Positions 19,418-28,578 of a stretch of DNA of 64,000 nucleotides are shown here, piece after piece. Every line of letters begins with the position of its first letter. The stretch's first letter is position 1. The DNA comes from Dehalococcoidia bacterium (GTDB taxonomy: Bacteria; Chloroflexota; Dehalococcoidia; Lucifugimonadales; Lucifugimonadaceae), in the NCBI GenBank assembly GCA_022819585.1, contig JAJEGY010000030.1, forward strand, positions 1 through 64,000. Direction: 5' to 3'. The notes beneath the pieces are model-generated. The model did no database searches. It was not told where the DNA came from and saw only the letters and a program-made list of their open reading frames with translations. The translations under genes were made by a program, and so were the position numbers.

Positions 19418-20230
19418 TTTGATCGACAGACTTGCGCCGCGCAACGGAAGCGGCCACCCCCAGCCCGGGGAACCATCGGGACAAGCGTCGGACGTGAAAG
19501 CGCCCGCGGCCGGACCTCCGAAAGAGGCGAGGCGCGGATCCGCCCAAGCGTCCGTGGCGACGCCCCCGCAGCGGCTGCCGAGTCGCTGAAAGGCTAACCG
19601 GGTCCTGTTGGAAACGCACCTCGGACGAGGGTCTCAGCCGCGGCGAGTCAGGGATGTCCAGTCGCCGCCGGTCCGCAAGGACCAAGCCGGTCAGCGCCGA
19701 AGCCGCGAGAAGCGGCGTCGGCGAAGGGGCTCGGGAGGACGTGCGTGGATGCAGGGAGACGTCGTACCCGCTCGCCACGAGAACGGCTACAGGTTCCAGG
19801 CCGTAAGGCCGATGGAAGGCGACGAACTCGTCAACCCCTCGGCCCCCTTCGCTTTAGCGTAAGGGGGCGCGAGACGGCGCTCGCAACGCCGTCGAGCGGG
19901 GGATGCCCGTCGTCTCCCGGGCAGGAGCGCTGGCGGCTCCCGCAGAACCTGGCTATGGGACGGATCCTGGTGTTTCGCCCCGTCAAACGGCGCAAGTCGA
20001 CCGTGGATCGGCGGCGCAGCGACGCGAAAACGCTGCGCCGCCGGGAAGCGGAGCAAAAGTGCGTAACTCCGAAGCAGGAGCCGTGCAGAGCACACGGCCC
20101 TCCTTCGGCCGCCACCGTAAGTCCGAAGGGCGCATCGCAAGGCGATCGCGGCAGGGAGAGAACCTCGCGATGCCCCCCGGCAAAACCAGAAACCGAGAAA
20201 TCGGAAAAATCAAGAAGGGCTGAAAAGCCC
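19418..20230 (+). ncRNA. Candidate large structured noncoding RNA, family unassigned; boundaries approximate
   Basis: No recognisable protein in six frames; many strong hairpins, e.g. GGTCC-GCAA-GGACC (19670-19683), CGCCGA/GCCGC-GAGAA-GCGGC/TCGGCG (19695-19723), GACGGCG-N7-CGCCGTC (19873-19893), 12-bp GGCGGCGCAGCG/CGCTGCGCCGCC (20010-20042); promoter-like site immediately upstream. Confidence 0.65.
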
Positions 20231-20335
20231 CAACTGAACGCGTCTACACCACCATCAGATAACCTTCGCATAGTAAAGAGAACCAACCTGCCCCAAAGCA
20301 CCAACCAAAAGGCACCAACCAAAAGGCACAACCCA

Positions 20336-21904
20336 ATGCGCATCCCACTACTCGGCATCTCCCACGAAACAAACACATTCTCATCCGTTCCAGCCGATTA
20401 CGCCGCCTTCGAAGCATCCGGCATCCTCCGAGGCGAAGAGATCTTCGACAAATTCCGCGACGCCGCCTACACAATCTCCGGCTACATGCAAGCCGCCGAG
20501 GAACTCGGATTCGAACTCGTACCCCTCATGTACGCCGTCACAGGACCCATCGGAACCATCACCAAAGACGCCTACGACCGCCTAACCGCCGAGATGTTCG
20601 GCATGCTCCGAGATCAAGGCCCATGGGACGCCGTCCTAATCTCCAACCACGGCGCAGCAGTCAGCGAAGAGTTCCCAGACATGGACGGCGAATTCTGCCG
20701 CGCAGTCCGCGAAATCGTCGGACCCGACATGCGCGTCGGCGTAACCCTCGACATGCACGGCAACGTATCCAAACCCGTAGTCGAACACACCGACGTCTGC
20801 ATCGTCTGGAGGACAAACCCCCACCTCGATCCCAAACCCCGAGGCCGCAAAGCAGCCGAACTCATCGTTCGCGCCGCAAACGGCGAGATCGACCCCGTCC
20901 AGTGGATCGAGATGCCCCCCATGTACGTCAACATCGTCAAACAGTTCACCGGCGAAGACCCCATGAAATCATTCGTCGCCGACGCCGTCGCTGCTAACGA
21001 GACCCCGGGCATCCTAGACACCTCCGTCGCCGAAGGATACCCGTACTCCGACGTCGAAGAGATGGGAATGTCATGGGTAGCCATCGCCGACGGCGACCTT
21101 GAACTCGCAAAATCCGTCGCCAAAGACATGGCCGCAAAAGCATGGGAACGACGCGCCGAACTCAACGTCCAAGTCGCATCCATCACCGAAGCACTCGACT
21201 ACGCAGTCGCCAACTACAAAGGCCCTCGCGACCTCAACGAAGCTGATGTCGTCGCCACCGACGGAACCGCACTCGCACCCCCTGAAGACGATGAAGTCCG
21301 AAACGGACCCATCGTTCTCATGGACGTCGGCGACAACATCGGCGGAGGATCATCAGCCGACTCCACACACATCCTCGCAGAAGCCGTCGAACGCGGAATC
21401 TCTGGATTCCTCCAAACCCTCTACGACCCCGACTCGGTCGATGCCTGCGTAGCCGCCGGCGTCGGTGCCACCGTCACCTTAGACGTAGGCGGCAAGACCG
21501 ACGATATGCACGGCAAACCCGTACGAGTTACCGGAACCGTCCGCGCCATCACCGACGGCCAATACGAAGAACTCGGACCATCCCACGGAGGCTTCCGCTT
21601 CTACAACTCCGGCGTCACTGCCCGCCTAGACACCGACGGCGGACAAACCCTCGTCCTAACCTCCGCCCGCGCCGGAAACACCGTCCGCGCCCAGATGTAT
21701 CACATCGGGATAATCCCCGAACGATACCGCATCGTCGTCGCAAAAGGCGTCGTCTCGCCACGACCCGCCTACCAACCAATCGCCGGAAAAGTCATCCTCG
21801 TAAACACCCCCGGCGTAACCACCGCCGACATGTCCACCTTCACCTACCACCGCCGCCGCATCCCCCTCTACCCGATGGAACAAGACGCCCAATACAATCC
21901 TTGA
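20336..21904 (+). CDS. M81 family metallopeptidase (MlrC-like)
   Basis: MRIPLLGISHETNTFSSVPADYAAFE...; VLISNHGAAVSEEFPDMDGEFCRAVREIVG; DVGDNIGGGSSADST; ATG at 20336 in frame with the over-extended ORF. Confidence 0.9.
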   Translation: MRIPLLGISHETNTFSSVPADYAAFEASGILRGEEIFDKFRDAAYTISGYMQAAEELGFELVPLMYAVTGPIGTITKDAYDRLTAEMFGMLRDQGPWDAVLISNHGAAVSEEFPDMDGEFCRAVREIVGPDMRVGVTLDMHGNVSKPVVEHTDVCIVWRTNPHLDPKPRGRKAAELIVRAANGEIDPVQWIEMPPMYVNIVKQFTGEDPMKSFVADAVAANETPGILDTSVAEGYPYSDVEEMGMSWVAIADGDLELAKSVAKDMAAKAWERRAELNVQVASITEALDYAVANYKGPRDLNEADVVATDGTALAPPEDDEVRNGPIVLMDVGDNIGGGSSADSTHILAEAVERGISGFLQTLYDPDSVDACVAAGVGATVTLDVGGKTDDMHGKPVRVTGTVRAITDGQYEELGPSHGGFRFYNSGVTARLDTDGGQTLVLTSARAGNTVRAQMYHIGIIPERYRIVVAKGVVSPRPAYQPIAGKVILVNTPGVTTADMSTFTYHRRRIPLYPMEQDAQYNP

Positions 21905-23628
21905 TCGTCAGCCAAACCGAACCACTAGCTCAGAACCAGAAAGGCTCAGAATTGACCAACGAAACGGAATCCGCTCGCCCGAATGTCATCGTCATCATGG
22001 TCGATGACCTCGGTTTCTCTGACATCGGCTGCTACGGCGGCGAAATCAACACTCCGAACCTCGACTCCCTCGGCTACAACGGAATCCGTTTCACTCAGAT
22101 GTATAACGGCGCTAGGTGCTGCCCGTCCCGCGCCGCCCTCCTAACCGGACTCGACGCCCACCAAGCAGGTATCGGCCAGATGACCGGCGACCTCGGCGTC
22201 CCGAGCTACCAAGGCTACCTCACCGACAACTGCGTCACCATGGCCGAAGTAGCCAAAACCGCCGGATACCGCACCCTCATGTCCGGCAAATGGCACGTCG
22301 GCGGAGGCTACGACCGGCGCCTGCGCGACCAGTGGACTCCCGGAGATGCCACTCACCCAATGCCGACCCAACGAGGCTTCGACAAATACTTCGGACTCCT
22401 AGAAGCCGCCGACTCATTCTGGAACCCCAAGGCCCTAGTCCTGCAGGAATCCTTGATCCAAGTCGAAACAACCGACTTCCACCTCACAGACGCCATCGCT
22501 GACCACGCCACCTCCCAAATCGACGACGCAATGTCGAACGGCGAGTCATTCTTCCAATACATCGCCTTCACCGCTCCGCACTGGCCTCTCCACGCATGGG
22601 AAGAAGACATCGTCAAATACGAAGGCAAATACATGCGCGGATGGGACGAGATCCGAGGCTCTCGACACGAACAACAGAAATCGCTAGGCATCGTAGACGA
22701 GAAATGGCCCATCTCCGCACGTGATGAAGACGCTCCACCGTGGGAGGAAGTCGAAAATCAAGAGTACGAAGACATCCGAATGGCAGTCTACTGCGCCATG
22801 ATCGAACAGGTAGACCGTGGCGTCGGTCGAGTAATCGACACCCTCAAAAAGCATGGCCAATTCGATAACACCATGATCATGTTCCTCTCGGACAACGGCG
22901 GCTGCGCCGAACTCTTCCAAGAGGATACCGATTGGCCCGATCCATCGCAATGGGCCACAACTCCAACCCTCGAAGGCGAACCGGTCCGTGTCGGCGACAT
23001 CCCAGAACTCAGACCAGGCCCCGACACAACATTCCAAGCCGTCGAACTCCCCTGGGCAAACGTCTCCAACACGCCGTTCCGCTTCTTCAAACGTTGGATC
23101 CACGAAGGTGGCGTCTCCACACCTTTCATCGTCCACTGGCCATCGCGGATAACCGAAAGCGCAATCGTCGACAACGTCCCGATGTCCATCACCGACATCG
23201 CCGCCACCGTCTACGACGCCATCGGTGCGACCTATCCCACCGAATACAACGACAACGAAATCACGCCCTTGGAAGGTGAATCCATCACCCCCATCTTCGA
23301 CGGAAAGGAATGGTCACGCGAACGCCCAGTGGCCGTCGAGCACGAGGGCAACCGAGGTATCCGCATCGGCGAATGGAAACTAGTCGCAGAGTGGGACGGC
23401 CCTTGGGAGCTTTACAACATCCCCGAAGACCGCACCGAACAGCACGACCACGCCGCATCCGAACCAGCCCGAGCCGCATCGATGCTCAAGGAGTACGAAG
23501 CCTGGGCCGAACGCTGCGGCGTCCTTACCTGGCCCGTCAAAGAAGGCGTCTTGGCAAAACGCACCAAAGGAAAACGCGACCACATCTCCCAGCACCGCGG
23601 CCCGATCGGAGGTCGAACAATGAGGTAG
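21901..23628 (+). CDS. Sulfatase (arylsulfatase family, Cys-type)
   Basis: NVIVIMVDDLGFSDIGCYGGEINTPNLD; GARCCPSRAALLTG (CxPSR FGE recognition motif); TTG start at 21901 or 21952. Confidence 0.92.
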   Translation: MIVSQTEPLAQNQKGSELTNETESARPNVIVIMVDDLGFSDIGCYGGEINTPNLDSLGYNGIRFTQMYNGARCCPSRAALLTGLDAHQAGIGQMTGDLGVPSYQGYLTDNCVTMAEVAKTAGYRTLMSGKWHVGGGYDRRLRDQWTPGDATHPMPTQRGFDKYFGLLEAADSFWNPKALVLQESLIQVETTDFHLTDAIADHATSQIDDAMSNGESFFQYIAFTAPHWPLHAWEEDIVKYEGKYMRGWDEIRGSRHEQQKSLGIVDEKWPISARDEDAPPWEEVENQEYEDIRMAVYCAMIEQVDRGVGRVIDTLKKHGQFDNTMIMFLSDNGGCAELFQEDTDWPDPSQWATTPTLEGEPVRVGDIPELRPGPDTTFQAVELPWANVSNTPFRFFKRWIHEGGVSTPFIVHWPSRITESAIVDNVPMSITDIAATVYDAIGATYPTEYNDNEITPLEGESITPIFDGKEWSRERPVAVEHEGNRGIRIGEWKLVAEWDGPWELYNIPEDRTEQHDHAASEPARAASMLKEYEAWAERCGVLTWPVKEGVLAKRTKGKRDHISQHRGPIGGRTMR

Positions 23629-23637
23629 GAAACGGCA

Positions 23638-24123
23638 TCAAGTTACGGCTCTACCAATAAGGACGGCAACATTGATCACCGCCGCCGCCAAGAGCCCAGC
23701 TGCCAAATCGTCCAACATGATGCCCCAGCCACCGCCAATCGCTTCCAACCGTCGAATACCCAGAGGCTTCAAAACATCAAAAATCCGGAAAAGCACAAAC
23801 GCCGCAAGCACAGACCACCACTCCACAGGAGCCAGTATCAACAACGCCGCCAACTGACCCACAACCTCGTCAATCACAACCTTGCTCGGATCAGGATCAT
23901 CCTCAGACTTCACCCGAGCAGACACCGCAACACCAACGAAGAACAAGACCACAACAATCCCGACAACCATCACGTTGAAACTCACCTCGCCAAGAGCGAT
24001 CACAAAGTACACCACCGCGGTAACCCCGCTAGCCAAAGTGGCCTTCGCAATTGGCGTTAGGTAAGCTACCCCAAAACCAGTCGCTAATATGAGAGACACG
24101 AAGTTCAAGATGCGTGTGGACAC
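23638..24123 (-). CDS. pgpA: Phosphatidylglycerophosphatase A
   Basis: DPSKVVIDEVVGQLAALLIL...FRIFDVLKPLGIRRLE...GGWGIMLDDLAAG. Confidence 0.88.
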   Translation of the reverse strand: MSTRILNFVSLILATGFGVAYLTPIAKATLASGVTAVVYFVIALGEVSFNVMVVGIVVVLFFVGVAVSARVKSEDDPDPSKVVIDEVVGQLAALLILAPVEWWSVLAAFVLFRIFDVLKPLGIRRLEAIGGGWGIMLDDLAAGLLAAAVINVAVLIGRAVT

Positions 24124-24285
24124 GGAAGACTATTGTGTAATCGGCGTGGTGGCTAAATCTTATCGTTCGTTCAATGCAAGTGAATGTCGCAAGACGTTTT
24201 GGGCCTCCGAAGTCACGAGAAACACGCTTTATGGTGCGTTTCTCGCCATAAACGGCACATGAATTAACGAATAACACCTAGAAGT

Positions 24286-24314
24286 TTGACAAGCAGAACG
24301 ATTTAGAGTAACTT
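24286..24314 (+). promoter_or_regulatory. Putative sigma70-type promoter of the peptide-type ABC operon
   Basis: TTGACA-N17-TAACTT upstream of the gene at 24392. Confidence 0.5.
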
Positions 24315-24391
24315 TCCCCATACCGCCTTTTACGTCTCGCGGCCAGTGAGACATGCGTCCGGTGGCAGACTGACTATTAAAGAGGTTGTCG

Positions 24392-26515
24392 ATGAAGAAC
24401 AAATTGCAATCAATACCAAGACCGCGTTGGGTCTGGTTAGCGATGCTGTCATCCCTTGCGGGCATCGCCTCGTTCGCTATCTTCGCGTGCGGAGGCGAGA
24501 GGATCGTTGAGGTCACTGTCCAGACTGAGGTTATCCGCACCGTCGAGGTCGAGGTCCCCGTAGAAGTTGAGAGGGAGGTTGTTCGCGAAGTCGAGGTTGA
24601 AGTCCCGGTCGAGGTCGTCAAGGAAGTCGTCCGCGAGGTTGAGAAGGAAGTCGCCGTCGAGGTCGTCAAGGAAGTCGTCCAGACAGTCGAAGTCGAGAAG
24701 GAAGTCGCCGTCGAGGTCGTCAAAGAGGTCATCAAGGAAGTCGAAAAGGAAGTTGCCGTTGAGGTTGTGAAAGAGGTTCAGGTCGAGGTCGTAGTCACGG
24801 CCACCCCCGTCCTCCCACCCACCGCCACACCGGTTCCCGCAGCAACCGACGCCCCACCATCTCGCCAGGCGCCTGGCGAATTGGTCTGGGCAATCGGCGA
24901 CAGTCAACGCAACTGGTCAGGCTTCAACGCCGGAAACCTATGTTGCGGAGCCAAGGCTTTAAGCGTTGTCGAGACGCTGTTCAAGCCCGTCGGCACGAAC
25001 ATCGCCGAGAATCTGCTTGCCGAGAGCTTCGAGTTCGATTCAGACCTCACTTACGTCGATGTCAAGGTCCGACAAGGCGTCGAATTCCACAAGGGATTTG
25101 GGTCGTTGACCGCTGAAGACATCGCATGGTCGACCAATGACACTAACCCCAACCTGTCTAACGAGTTGGGTTCTGGCCAAACCAGCGTTACCGACGGCTC
25201 AGGCACGTGGGCAGGCTTCTTGGGCGCCAATCCGAGCGAGGCAATCGACGACCAGACCGTCCGTATTCGGTGGGAGAACTTTGACCCGCGCTGGGACACC
25301 TGGTTCTTCGGACAAGATGGACTTGGGGCTGGCATAGTCAGCAAGAGGGCATTTGAAGAGATGGGCAAGGATTGGAACAACGACAACATCGTTGGGACAG
25401 GCCCATTCGAATTCACCAACTGGGTACGCGGCGACCGCACAGAATACACGGCTCTAAGCGAGCACTGGCGAGCGGTGCCCGAGATCGCAAAGATCACTCG
25501 CGTGTCGGTTCCTGACGAAAGCGTCAGAATCGTGATGCTGCAGAACGGTGAAGCAGACATCGCCGAGATCGGGACCAGCAACATCCCGACCGTCGAGCGT
25601 TTCGGTATGGTACGCAACGGTTCCGGGACCGCCCGAATGGTCACAGTAATGTTCGCTGGCAACCTGTGGGAGACGAACCACCCCACTACCGGCGATCCCT
25701 TGGAGATCGTCACTTACACGCACGACCTCCCATGGTTGGGCAATCCTCACAAACCTGACGACGGCAACAACCCAGCCGGCATGGACGACATGGAACAGGC
25801 AAGGCTGGTCCGCCAAGCTCTAGCCATGGCGATCGACCGTCAGCTGATTAACGAAGCCGTTATCGGCGGTGTCGGATGGCCAGTCGAGATCCCGTATTTC
25901 GACATCAACCACCCGGACTGGGAAAAGGACCGATGGGGCGTCGGATATGACCCTGCCATGGCTGAGGCACTGCTTGATCAGGCAGGATTCCCGCGCGGCG
26001 GCAACGGCACTCGATTCAAGATCGCCATGTTCGCCTGGCCAGTCGGACACTTCTTCGGCGACATCGGCGACGCTGTAGCCCAATTCTGGGAAGAAGTCGG
26101 CGTAGATGTAGACGTTCTGCACTACGAATACACTGTGTTCCGCCCAACCCTAGTGGGACGCTCTGCTACTCAAGCATGGACTGACACGGGTCCGCTGGAG
26201 AACTTTGCGACCACGCCTTGGGACTTCCCACGCGGTATTCAAATGAGCGCCATCGCTCGCGGAGGTAAGAGCCACGGTATCGAGATACCCGAAGCGACAG
26301 CCAACTACAAGAACGTATCGGCTGAACCAGACCGCGCTGCTCGGATCAACCTGAACAAGGACTTCGCAGACTTCCTGAGGCACTGGATGCCTGGATTCGG
26401 CGTTGTAGCGGTACCCAGCTTGATCGTCTACAACCCGAACGCGATCGGTTCGTGGGACATGGAGCCTGGTCTTCGACAGGCGATCAACTCCCCGGAGAAG
26501 ATCACCCTCCCGTAG
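24392..26515 (+). CDS. ABC transporter substrate-binding protein (family 5, Opp/Dpp-like) with long V-E-K repeat tether
   Basis: IASFAIFACGG lipobox; EVEVPVEVEREVVREVEVEVPVEVVKEV... repeats; SBP_bac_5-like body; ATG at 24392. Confidence 0.9.
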   Translation: MKNKLQSIPRPRWVWLAMLSSLAGIASFAIFACGGERIVEVTVQTEVIRTVEVEVPVEVEREVVREVEVEVPVEVVKEVVREVEKEVAVEVVKEVVQTVEVEKEVAVEVVKEVIKEVEKEVAVEVVKEVQVEVVVTATPVLPPTATPVPAATDAPPSRQAPGELVWAIGDSQRNWSGFNAGNLCCGAKALSVVETLFKPVGTNIAENLLAESFEFDSDLTYVDVKVRQGVEFHKGFGSLTAEDIAWSTNDTNPNLSNELGSGQTSVTDGSGTWAGFLGANPSEAIDDQTVRIRWENFDPRWDTWFFGQDGLGAGIVSKRAFEEMGKDWNNDNIVGTGPFEFTNWVRGDRTEYTALSEHWRAVPEIAKITRVSVPDESVRIVMLQNGEADIAEIGTSNIPTVERFGMVRNGSGTARMVTVMFAGNLWETNHPTTGDPLEIVTYTHDLPWLGNPHKPDDGNNPAGMDDMEQARLVRQALAMAIDRQLINEAVIGGVGWPVEIPYFDINHPDWEKDRWGVGYDPAMAEALLDQAGFPRGGNGTRFKIAMFAWPVGHFFGDIGDAVAQFWEEVGVDVDVLHYEYTVFRPTLVGRSATQAWTDTGPLENFATTPWDFPRGIQMSAIARGGKSHGIEIPEATANYKNVSAEPDRAARINLNKDFADFLRHWMPGFGVVAVPSLIVYNPNAIGSWDMEPGLRQAINSPEKITLP

Positions 26516-26587
26516 CCGGACTTCAGCCGCACAGGCTCGAACCCTTGAATCGATATAAGGTTCGGATCAAGGATCGAGCCGATCCAT

Positions 26588-26616
26588 CCCCTCTCCCGCT
26601 GAAAGTGGGAGAGGGG
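26588..26616 (+). repeat. CCCTCTCCC-type hairpin (family member 2), intercistronic
   Basis: CCCCTCTCCC-gctgaaagt-GGGAGAGGGG between SBP and permease genes. Confidence 0.8.
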
Positions 26617-26661
26617 TATCGTTACTCCGTGGATTGGGATCAGGAGACCTGAAGTTCAAAG

Positions 26662-27612
26662 ATGCGTAGGTATCTCGCACGCCGTCTGCTCTTTGCAGTG
26701 TTAACGCTTTGGGGCGTGACAATTCTGGTGTTTGGACTTTCTCGCTTAGGCCCAGATCCGCTTCTGGCTTACGTGCGCGACGACACCTACGGCTTGGCCG
26801 CCGATACCGTAGCAGAACTTAAGGCTAAGTGGGGTTTGGATAGACCCGTCTATGTCCAATATTTCGTCTGGCTAGGTAACATCTTGCAAGGCGATATGGG
26901 TGAGAGCATCGCCACTCAGCGATCAGTCTCGCAGACCATCATGGAAGCGTTGCCCAACAGTCTCCAACTCGCCGCTGTTGCGTGGGTCTTGGGCACCATA
27001 CCCGGAGTGATGCTGGGAGTGATTTCCGCCGTAAAACGCGGCAGCGGCATCGACTACTTCGGACGTGCCATCGCCCTTGTGGGGCAAGCCACACCAGCAT
27101 TCTGGCTGGCGATTTTATGCATTCTGCTATTCGCCGGGTACCTGCAATGGTTGCCGTCAGCGACGAAAGCACCGGCGACATCCCCACTGTTGACGCAAGC
27201 CAAGCACTTCATCATGCCTGCGTTCGTGCTGGCTTTCGACCCTTGGGCGACGTACCTGCGCTTGACGCGATCTTCGATGCTCGAGGTACTCGATTCCGAA
27301 TACGTGAAACTAGCTCGCGCCAAGGGAGCTTCTACCGGCTCCGTGATCTTGAAGCACGCCCTGCACAACGCCCTCATCCAGCCAATTACCGTATCCGCGT
27401 TGGTATTGGCCGCGTTCATAACTGGATCGGTCTTTGTGGAAACCGTGTTTGCCTGGCCCGGAATCGGACGATTAGCAGTTCAAGGTGCTTTGGACAACGA
27501 TGCGCCTATCGTCGCGGGAACAGCTCTGATCTTTGGCGCCGGCTACGTCGTCCTCAACTTTGTCGCAGACATGCTCTACCTTGTGATCGACCCGAGGATC
27601 CGCTACTCCTGA
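26662..27612 (+). CDS. ABC transporter permease (DppB/OppB-like)
   Basis: MRRYLARRLLFAVLTLWGVTILVFGLSRLGPDP...; C-terminal VIDPRIRYS. Confidence 0.93.
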   Translation: MRRYLARRLLFAVLTLWGVTILVFGLSRLGPDPLLAYVRDDTYGLAADTVAELKAKWGLDRPVYVQYFVWLGNILQGDMGESIATQRSVSQTIMEALPNSLQLAAVAWVLGTIPGVMLGVISAVKRGSGIDYFGRAIALVGQATPAFWLAILCILLFAGYLQWLPSATKAPATSPLLTQAKHFIMPAFVLAFDPWATYLRLTRSSMLEVLDSEYVKLARAKGASTGSVILKHALHNALIQPITVSALVLAAFITGSVFVETVFAWPGIGRLAVQGALDNDAPIVAGTALIFGAGYVVLNFVADMLYLVIDPRIRYS

Positions 27613-28538
27613 TGAACACTACCAGCCAGATCCAGAGTGCAGACGGCGCTCCCAAGGTAGTTTCCACCGATTACGTTTGGTACTCACCCCTCGACTGGTG
27701 GCGGTTCCTGCGTCGATGGCCCGTCATCCCGGTGTCGATATTGGTTTTGGTGGCCCTCGGTGCGATCTTCGCCAATCAGATAAGCCCTCACGAACCCGAT
27801 AAAGGTAACTTGCGAGCACGGGACATCCCGCCTCTGTGGTTCGAAGGCAGCAGCACCGAATACCCGTTGGGCACCAACAACCTCGGTCAAGACATGCTGG
27901 TCCGTGTTTTGGAAGGAGCACGAGTATCTCTCGTCGTCGCCAGCGTTGCAGTGTTATTCGGCCTGTTCGTAGGCACATTGACGGGTATGTTGGCGGGATA
28001 CTTCGGGGGATTGCTAGACGAGATACTCATGCGTCTGGTCGACCTTTGGTCTTCTTTGCCTTTGTTGATGATCGCCATAATCTGGGCGGTCAGCATTCAA
28101 CCGAGTCTTTGGTCCGTCACATTATTGCTATCAATCTTCTCCTGGTCCGCGGGCACTAGGAACATTCGCGGAGAGATCCTATCCCTAAAAGGCCGCGACT
28201 TCGTAATCGCGGCACGTACGATGGGCGCCAGCGACTTCCGAATCTTGTGGCGACACCTCTTCCCTCAGATCGTCCACATCGTCATCGTCGTGACGACTTT
28301 GCGAACGGGAGCTTTGATTGTTGCGGAATCTGGTCTCTCGTTTCTGGGAGTCGGCCTGCCTGCCTCCGTTCCCAGTTGGGGTCTATTGATCACTCAAGGC
28401 CGAGCATTCTTGACAACCACGAACTGGTGGATGTCCATCGTCCCCGGTCTGTTCCTGTTTTTCACGGTCATGTCACTCAACTTCCTTGGCGACTGGTTGA
28501 GAGACCGACTGGACCCGCGGTTGCGTCAGATCGACTAA
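27612..28538 (+). CDS. ABC transporter permease (DppC/OppC-like)
   Basis: ATG at 27612 overlapping the TGA of the upstream gene; YPLGTNNLGQDMLVRVLEGARVSL; SGLSFLGVGLPASVPSWGLLI. Confidence 0.93.
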   Translation: MNTTSQIQSADGAPKVVSTDYVWYSPLDWWRFLRRWPVIPVSILVLVALGAIFANQISPHEPDKGNLRARDIPPLWFEGSSTEYPLGTNNLGQDMLVRVLEGARVSLVVASVAVLFGLFVGTLTGMLAGYFGGLLDEILMRLVDLWSSLPLLMIAIIWAVSIQPSLWSVTLLLSIFSWSAGTRNIRGEILSLKGRDFVIAARTMGASDFRILWRHLFPQIVHIVIVVTTLRTGALIVAESGLSFLGVGLPASVPSWGLLITQGRAFLTTTNWWMSIVPGLFLFFTVMSLNFLGDWLRDRLDPRLRQID

Positions 28539-28578
28539 CCGGCGCTGTCATTCAATGCCCGCGCGATAATTGAGCGCC

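Noticed and set aside
19418-20230. RNase P RNA, tmRNA, SRP RNA, rRNA fragment or group II intron
   Set aside because: I looked for family hallmarks (GAGGAAAGUCCGGGC core, tmRNA T-arm/CCA end, SRP GGAAGCAGCC loop, domain V AGC...GAAA hairpin plus RT ORF) and found none; covariance-model search is still needed.
19745-21904. 719-aa ORF as one protein
   Set aside because: The first about 197 residues are low-information Arg/Pro-rich translation of the structured region; family homology starts at ATG 20336 (MRIPLLGISHETNTF).
24124-24385. oriC in the intergenic region near the skew transition
   Set aside because: No cluster of TTATCCACA-type boxes and no dnaA/dnaN nearby.
24500-24810. CRISPR-like repeat array
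   Set aside because: The repeats are in-frame codons for a V-E-K tether, with no spacer/repeat alternation and no cas genes.
26982-28538. 518-aa ORF as one protein
   Set aside because: The N-terminal 210 residues are an out-of-frame reading of the upstream permease gene; the real DppC-like start is ATG 27612.
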